A stretch of 64,000 nt of DNA from Puccinia triticina. Taxonomy: Eukaryota > Basidiomycota > Pucciniomycetes > Pucciniales > Pucciniaceae. Position 1 is the first letter of the stretch. Each line of letters begins with the position of its first letter. The notes beneath the pieces were generated by a model. That model made no database searches. It saw nothing but the letters and a program-made list of their open reading frames with translations, and was not told where the DNA came from. The position numbers and the translations under genes were made by a program. Of this stretch, positions 57,172-64,000 are shown piece by piece. The stretch spans positions 2,170,001 to 2,234,000 of the forward strand of contig NC_070571.1 of NCBI RefSeq assembly GCF_026914185.1. The letters are read 5' to 3'.

Positions 57172-58521
57172 CTATGCGTACAGGTGGAGGAAGGGTCCCA
57201 TGGCCCAATGGAAGTGAGTGGACCAAGTAATAAACCAAGCCCTGAGATGGCTTTGAACTGGAAGATGATCAGTATCCGGAATCAGAGGTAAAAAATAAAG
57301 GAGTATACAAAGTACAGCAGGTTGGAAGTGTTCCTCCAGGTCTCGGGCCGCTGAAATAATCTCCTGGCTATCGGGGCTGCCAGTATCATTGTCAGATGGG
57401 ACCACTACAGCGTAAAAATATTTAATTTTTTGAGCAACACGTTCAGCTAATTCAACTAGGTATTCAAGCTGGTCGGAACGCATTTCGGTGAACGGCGCGA
57501 GAGTGTTCATGTTCATTCCTAGGTTCGATAATTTCTTGAAGAATAGCCTGGATAGCTTCAATATAGGTATGAACAAATGTTCCCATGGGACGAGTGGATC
57601 ATTCTGAGGCTTGCTCATAGCTCGATCTTCTTTGGTTGGATCGATCACTGCGGAGACCTTTTCCAAAAGTTCATCGATCTTGACTATCCCGCGGGGCCAA
57701 CGATATTGTACCAGCTCAAACTCAGTTGCTATGAACCATTTCGTCGGGTTTTCCATTCTCTCCAAAGCAGAAGTCGCCAAGTCGGTTATTCTACTTCTGA
57801 TGTCAGATGTACAATGTGGGGGATTCCATGGTGCAGGTGCATCATGCTCGGCGGCAAGTTTGCGAGCAGGTGGGCGAAATGGGGGCGTTCCTATTAAGAG
57901 TTTCATTTCTATAATGTGGCGATCGCATTCGTCAAAAATCGAAGTGATGTCTTGCAGTAGTCCATCTTTGAAGTCCCGGTAAAAGCCTTCCGATCGAAAG
58001 AATTTGAATTCCTTGAAAAGATGGTCATGGAATCGGCTTGAGCGTCGTTTTAGACAGAGCCTACACAGCGCCGATTGGATTTGGCTCAAAATCTCATCAA
58101 ATTCTAATTGGATGGCCAGGATGAGATCGAATTGTAAAGCAGGATTTTCCCGTATGCGAGTTGGGTCTAGTAATGGCGAGAGATTTCTGATTTGGAGTGC
58201 TAATTGCGGCAGAATACTCGACTGTAACCGCCTCAAGATATCTCTTATCGACTTCATGATCAGTGGGGTTTGTCCAATGTTTTAGAGCAGGCCTCGGGTA
58301 GGAATAATATGGGTCCGGATCATACTTGTTCTTGAGACTTTTGAAGCCGTCGGCCACCAAATCTGGAGAGTTGTTTGCAATACACTATCAGTTAGCGTTT
58401 GCGTACATACGGGAGTTCATCGGTGGAAAGCGGAACGGTACACACCAGCGTGATCCTGAAGTTTTATTATGGTTAATCGCTCGCCGCCAGCGTCCAATTC
58501 TTTGCTGGTTGAGTTCGACAT
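57172..58521 (-). CDS. Rust-type hypothetical family protein, copy 2
   Basis: Best model: exons 58521-58446, 58362-58326 and 58243-57172 with introns of 83 and 82 nt (GTGTGT..CAG with a CTAAC branch site; GTATGA..AAG). This gives 394 residues starting MSNSTSKELDAGGERL and reading HADLVADGFKSLKNK-DILRR across the junctions. The protein is helical throughout, with LQSSILPQLALQIRNLSPLL, FDECDRHIIEMKLLIGTPP, FIPILKLSRLFFKKLSNLG and, near the end, WFITWSTHFHWAMGPFLH. It parallels the gene at 32163. No signal peptide or known domain. The first exon starts within about 100 bp of the divergent scramblase remnant. Confidence 0.78.
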
Positions 58522-58639
58522 GACTTCCCTGAGGCTCGAAAGTGGGTCCCACGATGGCTGGTCTTGGATTTGGTGCTGTTGGTGTGTTTGGTGCGCGCCG
58601 ACCGTTTTTATTTCCCACGCTCAGATGGGCCGGCCCGAT

Positions 58640-59277
58640 GGGCTGGGCAGCCCATCACGGCCCACAGCGGCTCGCCGGTCCAGCGCCGAGGCGCCGACCG
58701 GTGCCGCACACCATCAACACAGAAAGCTGAGTCCCTCTGAGACGGCTCTCTTCCCAAACATCCAACGAGATATGTACCCAGTTCTAAGAATACGAATCCC
58801 GGAATCGAAATCGAGATGGCCAGCTGTAGCAGTCTTTAGCCCTCTTTCTGGGGCCACACTCACTCAACCGACGACTAACAGCCGGGCTACTATCAGGACA
58901 CCGGTGCAATTACTCTCCCCTGCCAGTACGACCGGCTCCGGAAGTTCTGTAGATATCCCCAAACTTCTTATGTTTGAGAGAGAGCAGGCAAAGTGAATAC
59001 ATAATTTATTTATCTCCAACAGCCCGCAAGTCGTCGAATCGAGGCAAACAGAAACTCCATCTGTCTGCCCTGGTTCACTAGATTGCTCAGTCGCCGTGGA
59101 ACTTGGGCTCCTTACAGCACAAGCTTTCCATGGACAGAGTATGAAAGCGGCTCATCTCTGACATCTCCGCCTAGAGCGACGAACGTTCCGAGCGGAGGAG
59201 CAGGACCCCGCCGATCGGTACAGGCACCAACATCGTTGATCCTCGTCCAGATACCTGACCATCCCAACGGCTACCAG
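58640..59277. other. Upstream region of the scramblase remnant
   Basis: The sense strand has open frames rich in Ser/Pro/Arg that could be degraded N-terminal exons of the scramblase gene (mitochondrial-type presequences in this family are poorly conserved). No motif allows a firm assignment. Confidence 0.35.
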
Positions 59278-59754
59278 CTTCTCCGTCCTGCCCATCCCGT
59301 CGCTCCGTTACTCTCGCAATCCGCCCTGGTCATCGGTCGACAGCTATGCTGAACTTGTTCGTCTGATTTGAACAGGCCAGCCGGTATCGTATCCTCAGTC
59401 CGACCGGGCAGACCTTGGGCTTCCTCGCCGAAGAAGAACGAGGGTTCAGCGGGACCCTTCTCCGGCAACTTGCGGGCACCCATTGGGCCTTCCAGGCCAG
59501 CATTTCCGACTCACTCGGCGTCGAGCTCCTCCGCATCCGCCGCCCTTTCAGTCTGATCAACTCGCGCATCTTCGCCGAGAATAGTAGTTGGACAGAAAAT
59601 CCTCAGGAGCGCGCGATGGTCGGCGAGAGTCAACAAGAGTTCCACCTCTGGCGCCGCCGCGACAATCTCTTCGCCCGTCTTGGCCGCTCAGATGCTGCTC
59701 AGGATGAAGTGCAGCAACCTATGAGCAATTCTCCCATGTCGACGCCGACTCACT
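59278..59754 (+). pseudogene. Phospholipid scramblase (Aim25-type) remnant
   Basis: RPAHPVAPLLSQSALVIGRQ opens in one frame (to about 59345). After a 4-nt loss the reading continues in another frame with MLNLFV, a TGA at about 59366, then FEQASRYRILSPTGQTLGFL, GTLLRQLAGTHWAFQ, LRIRRPFSLINSRIF and QQEFHLWRRRDNLF. These are the consecutive blocks of fungal scramblase-family proteins (yeast Aim25). The family normally continues for another 80-150 residues of beta-barrel strands, missing here because the convergent UNC-50 gene begins at 59755. A frameshift, a stop and truncation make it non-functional unless the assembly is wrong. Confidence 0.8.
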
Positions 59755-60817
59755 TTAGACTGAAAGTGATTTGTATCCTACATAAGGCACATAACTATAT
59801 TGTGTGACCTAAAAAGAGAAGGGATCGTGTTCACGTCGATCATGAGGTTGATTTAAATTTTAAAAGAAACGAGGCGGTTGAGCAGCTTGACTGGAAAGGG
59901 GCGAGATGACTTAACTGCAATTACGTACAGTGTGCTGCCGATCCGGAAGGAGACCCGATTGTGGCGCAGAACCAAGGGAGCCAGAATGAGTTGGAAGACG
60001 TAGAGGTTGAGGAAGAGGGGGAAGAATGAGTTCGTATGGATGTCGAATGCGTATTGCCTTCATGAAGTTGGAATCAGGTTTTTTGCTTTGCCCAGTTGAT
60101 TTGAAAATGGGATTGGGAGGGGGTGCAGTGGGGCTTATCATTCAACTGGGAAGAAATGGGTGGAAAGCGCCCTGGAATATATTGTCAAACAGAAGGAAGG
60201 AAGGAAATTGTTGGTTGAGGTGAGAGCAGAGAAGGTAATCATGGGAGTGGCAGATGACCAACCAGCGAAGAGCGCTGATGATCACGCCGCTCGAAAAAAA
60301 AAACCCACAAGATGAACCGGGAGACCAATCCGAGCCAGCTGATCGGACTCCAGGAGCGTAGATAGAGCGCGTTCAAGAGGAAGCCGACGGAGGCCATCGA
60401 TCCTATCAGCAGGATCACAATCGCTTGGTCATATCTTGCCCATGTGTTTCTAGTCTGTCTGTGGTTGTATACGTTTCGATAGCTAGAGTGAGGTTGGACA
60501 GAAAAGGGTGGGTGAAATCAGAGCAAATTCTCATAAATATTTGATTGTTTAAAAGGGATTAGAAGGAGGACTGACACTCTTCGTGGGGCGATACAAAGAT
60601 AGCTCATCTGCCACGCGGCGAGCTCGAAGTCCATCGTCGGCCATCGGCTGGGTTTGAGCAGTCTCGAGAGGAGTTTCTTGAGCCTGTCGGGAGCGGAGCG
60701 AGGCCTGGCGGAGGGGGCGGAGGGCAGAAGGATGGCGAATGGGGGGAGGTGTCCGCTGGGCGAGCTGGAGCCGAGAGGTGGGCCGGCGGTGTTGGGTGGT
60801 CGGGCACGATGAGCCTG
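59755..60817 (-). CDS. UNC-50 / Gmh1 family Golgi membrane protein
   Basis: Minus-strand exons: one ending 60576 and open up to 60817 (LKKLLSRLLKPSRWPTMDFE, LAAWQMSYLCIAPRRV), 60482 to about 60240 (YRNVYNHRQTRNTWARYDQA, VSRFILWV), 60057-59925 (QYAFDIHTNSFFPLFLNLYV, LAPLVL) and 59808-59755 (TQYSYVPYVGYKSLSV). These match UNC-50 blocks in order: MDFEFA.WQM, YRN..Y.KQT...WA, YAFD.H.N.FFP, and the YVTFLGYSALPF end. UNC-50 proteins are multi-pass Golgi/ER membrane proteins linked to vesicle traffic and receptor assembly. The first coding ATG is not resolved (an upstream exon is likely), and a run of ten A/T (about 60294-60303) shifts exon 2 by one base. The exon 2/3 donor is also unclear. It may be intact with a sequence error or recently broken. 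Confidence 0.8.
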
Positions 60818-61305
60818 CTACTATCGTGGGCCTGCTGTTTGCCCGTCGGCGCTGTTCTTGGTGGGTTTACTGCGGCTGAGCTGAGATATTGATTTCGAGC
60901 TTGGACTACCCAGAAACATGGATGGCGCAGCGGGGCCGGACCACCCGCTGCGCACCCGCTGACAGTAGCGGGTCCCCGCTTTTTCTCCCGAAAAGCGGTA
61001 GCGCAGCGAACGGGGCCGCTCATGTCAGCGCAGCGAAGCGGCTGCACCCTTGTTTGAGCCTTTTGCTTCTCATTGTTCATAGAACTCGGGCTGGTTAACA
61101 AGAGGATCCAAAGGATAGGAGATAGGCTAAGATTACTCCTGATTGAGGAAAAAAATATTGTTCACATGATGATGACTTTAGGGGTATAGGGTACAAGAGA
61201 GGTTGAACATTTCATCAAGAAAGTACAAGTAGAGAGGAAATATGGTTCTAATCTGTGCAAGTTGGTAAGAGAGAAAAATTGCACAGATTGAGGTTGGCCG
61301 AGCGC
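60818..61305. other. Upstream of UNC-50 with an AGCGC element
   Basis: About 60915-61050 carries GCGCAGCGGGGCCGG..GCAGCGAAGCGGC inverted motifs of the AGCGC family. It may lie in the UNC-50 promoter or first intron. No other gene. Confidence 0.5.
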
Positions 61306-61778
61306 TTACATCAATCTTGACATGGCATCAACCATGTAGTTGAACGCTGGCGAAGGCTGTTCTTCCTGAGGAACCGGAGCAAGGCGAGTGGGAAGTTGGT
61401 CGTGAGCACCGGGTCGAGGAGCAGCCGGAGTGCCATGGTTTTTCTGGGTACCACCGTGGTACTGGCGCCGCAAGGTCCAGAGCCGGGGGTGGTCGACGGT
61501 GTCTTGGAGCGCATCAGCCCGCGCGACCATCTCTTTCAGGCTCATCACCTTCGACGGCACCGACAAGTAAAGGTCAATCTTTGACGCGCGACGGACCAAG
61601 GCAAGGTAGGATGGATCTTGACAAGCGAGTCTGAAGCGCCGGAGTAAGTCTACATAATAAGATGGTTGCAAAAAGTAAGCAATTAAGATAGCTAAAGTAT
61701 ATGTCTATTAAGACCTTCTCCTTCACAAAATCACTTACCGAGGGCTTGCGCCTTTTCTGATTGGGGAAGCTCCTCCAT
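61306..61778 (-). CDS. Small unknown protein, tandem copy 1
   Basis: Exons 61778-61739 and 61649-61306, joined across an 89-nt GTAAGT..TAG intron that splits a GAC codon. The product has 127 residues: MEELPQSEKAQAL-DLLRRF. Helical N-terminal half (LALVRRASKIDLYLSV, KVMSLKEMVARADALQD), WTLRRQYHGG, then a Pro-rich region and a terminal helix (FNYMVDAMSRLM). No domain is recognised and no signal peptide is present. A second copy lies 1.8 kb upstream at 63105. Confidence 0.7.
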
Positions 61779-63104
61779 CTTGATCTAAACCGGGTGACCT
61801 TTTGCCTAGCGCTGGAGAATGATCAGAATTCAAGATATTGGATGGATCAGTTTTTTTTTGGAGGGTGAGTCAGTGTATGTGGTCTGAAGTATGTATACCG
61901 GCAATAGTTCTTACCTTGAGTCTAGTGTAAGGGGAGGAGAGTGGGGAGGAAAGGGGATGGGGGGGTGGGGGGGAGTACCAATTGCTCGATGGCTTGTGGT
62001 GAGAGAAATAAATGGCAGATTCACCGGCTTATTTATATTGGAAGAATTTGAAGCTGAGCCCAGGTGCTGCTTGCTTTACATGCAAAAGCTGCTCCCTTTG
62101 TCCATTATTGCTGCACCGCGGTGCGCGCTGTAACTACTCAGTCCTCACGAGACTGTCGCCCGCGCCCCATCAGAAGTCAATCATACTCAGCTGCTGAGCT
62201 AAACAATGCTACTGCGGGTGTCCTCATTATAATCTACCCATTATTCGCGCCCCCCTATCCAATGGCGACAATCCCGCCTTTGGGAGCCGGTTTGAAAGTG
62301 TCTTGAGTAGCGGGTCAAGTCAAGGGCAAGAATAGATGTGATCCCCAGATTCCGATTGAAGGTACTGGTTAGGAAGCCTGTGTTCTTTTTCCAAGGGAGA
62401 ACGAGAACATACTCTCCAATCATGTCTTTTCTCTTTTGTGCCTGATACCATGGGTTCATCTTTGTACATGTTTCTTCTTCAAATAGTGCACAGAGGCGTT
62501 GTTTTCCTTACTATTCCTCAAGTCAAATTTGTAACATAAATCATCACTTCAAAAGTGAGACCTTTGCGCGGAGGGTCAAAATACCTGTGGTTTTGTTTTT
62601 AGTCTCGGCAGACCTAACACATTATGGATTTTGGTCAGGATTTTTGTAACACAAAAGCGTTACGCCACCCATTGTCAATGAATCTCACTTGATGAGATTT
62701 CTCCCGAGATGTTGGCAGGGGGTGAGGTTGACGCAAATTGGGAAACAGATTTCTCATGATCATACCCATGGTTTGACTTTACTTGTCTACTTGATTTTTA
62801 ATTGAGAACATTCCTAGAATCAAGAGAAAAAGTAAACAATTGATATGGCATCTACCGTGTCATGCAAATTGTGGAGGGGCAAGTAAGGCGGTGCATAGGT
62901 GAGCAGAAGAGAACGAATAATATTGATTTGGATTAAAAAAAGGAGAGAAGGTGTACATGATTTATGGGGGGTGGTTTGATCCAAGAATTTAAGGGTACAG
63001 AGTGAAATACATTTTAGGATATACATACATTCCGTGGGGAAAAGGATAAGAGGAGGGGAAACATTATATGGTGGTTCAGGTCGGCCAAAAGATTAGATCA
63101 AGCT
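61779..63104. other. Spacer between tandem copies
   Basis: Includes the promoter side of copy 1. Segments of it (GTTTGAAAGTGTCTTGAGTA near 62290; AGACTGTCGCCCGCGCC near 62150) match the region above copy 2 (63640-63880), so the duplicated block spans gene plus promoter, about 0.8 kb. A poly-G/GGGGA tract lies near 61935-61975. From 62460 to 63060 I see no gene. Confidence 0.5.
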
Positions 63105-63568
63105 TCACATTGCATCAACCAGTTGAATCAACCCGGGCGCATCCTGTTCTTCCTGGGGAGCTGCAAGAAGAGGACGAGGGTGAAGTAGGCCTTGCACACC
63201 CAGTCGAGGAGCAGGCGGTGTGCCATGGTCTTTCTGAGGGGCACCGTCGTACTGGCTCCGCAAGATCCAGAGCCGGATGTGGTCGACGGTGCCTTGGCAA
63301 GTGCATTCCTTGGTGAGCATCTCTTTCAGGCTGATCACCTTCGCACGTACCGACAAGTAAAGGTCAATTTTTGACGCGCGACGGACCGATTCCCGGTAGG
63401 CTGGATCTTCACAGGCGAGTTTGAAGCGCCGGAGTACATTTACAAAATAAGAATGGCACAAAAAGTAAGCGATTAAGATAGCTATAGTATATCTCTATTA
63501 AGACATTCTCCTTTACAAAATCACTTACCAAGGGCTTGAGTCGCTTCTGATTGGGGAAGCTCCTCCAT
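63105..63568 (-). pseudogene. Small unknown protein, tandem copy 2, acceptor lost
   Basis: Exon 1 (63568-63529) and the GTAAGT donor are conserved with copy 1. The acceptor is changed: copy 1 has ATGTAG before exon 2, copy 2 has TTGTAAATG, so the AG is gone. The body (63450-63105) is still open and about 65% similar by eye: LRRFKLACEDPAY, RRASKIDLYLSVRAK, HIRLWILRSQYDG, LIQLVDAM. Without a new acceptor the transcript would be misspliced. Confidence 0.68.
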
Positions 63569-64000
63569 CTTGAACTAAATCCAGTGTCTTTTTGCCTAGC
63601 ACTGGAAAATGATCAGAACTGCATTATATACGCGCTATAGCTGCTGAGTCTTCAAAAGACGGCTGCCCGCGCGGTATCACGAGAAGATATTTACGCTCAG
63701 CAGTGCGGTGCGGCTCAGCTGAACATCACTGCCCTGGGTGCCTTCATTTGAATCTGCATGTTATTCAAAACCAGCAATGCGGGTTGAAACCATCTTGAGA
63801 GTGCGTTAAATCAAGGGTAAGATGTAAACTTGTGATCCAAGCTGGTCCCGGTTAGAAAACCTATAGTCTATGTGTATCCTGCTTCTAAAGGCAGAGAAAG
63901 GCCAAGTTTCTAATTACAGCTGCCCCTTTTTCCGAAAATATTCAATATTCTTTCTGATTCATAGTTGAATTTTGATCTTGGCCGAAAATTGGGTACTGTG
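63569..64000. other. Upstream of tandem copy 2, window edge
   Basis: Contains the promoter-side part of the duplicated block (63590-63900). No gene is seen before the window ends. Confidence 0.45.

Overview
The window looks like nuclear DNA of a basidiomycete fungus, most likely a rust (Pucciniales), from a large, repeat-inflated genome. The evidence is short introns of about 50-120 nt with GT..AG ends, two members of a hypothetical-protein family I recall as expanded in rusts, Ty3-type LTR elements with a fungal pol, and DNA transposons of PIF/Harbinger, hAT and mariner type. There is no bacterial or viral gene organisation. The species cannot be fixed from sequence alone.

Positions 1-28.6 kb are nested transposable elements. 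A Ty3-like element A (2215-20168, 4-bp target duplication CCGG) carries gag-protease and a decayed pol. Its 5' LTR holds a solo LTR (2303-3236). Its integrase gene is split by a younger Ty3-like element B (9186-16966, duplication ACGG) whose two 798-bp LTRs look identical. B lacks protease, reverse transcriptase and RNase H. Both elements carry extra genes between pol and the 3' LTR. B has an antisense gene with four introns, all phase 0. A has a related antisense ORF and a sense ORF for an RRM protein. Around them lie solo LTRs of a related family, a 390-bp MITE present twice in opposite orientation, a 1029-bp hAT-like element and arrays of short hairpin repeats.

Positions 29.5-33.6 kb are a small gene island: a CENP-B-type HTH protein with 48 consecutive glutamines, and a two-exon member of the rust-type family. 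Positions 34.9-48.8 kb hold a mariner-type MITE, two paralogous predicted secreted RING-H2 genes in a segmental duplication, a PIF/Harbinger element with its two genes, and a 2365-bp palindromic element built of 158-bp repeats.

Positions 49.4-51.1 kb encode a TRIP4/Rqt4-like C2HC5 zinc-finger protein (ribosome quality control). A 1440-bp PIF-like element made almost entirely of hairpins follows (51686-53125), then a hAT transposase gene. Positions 57.1-63.6 kb are a second gene island: another rust-family protein, a broken phospholipid scramblase, a convergent UNC-50/Gmh1 gene, and a tandem pair of small unknown genes, one with a destroyed splice acceptor.

The most interesting feature is the accessory-gene set of the two LTR elements, above all an apparently intact intron-containing antisense gene inside a recently mobile, reverse-transcriptase-less element.
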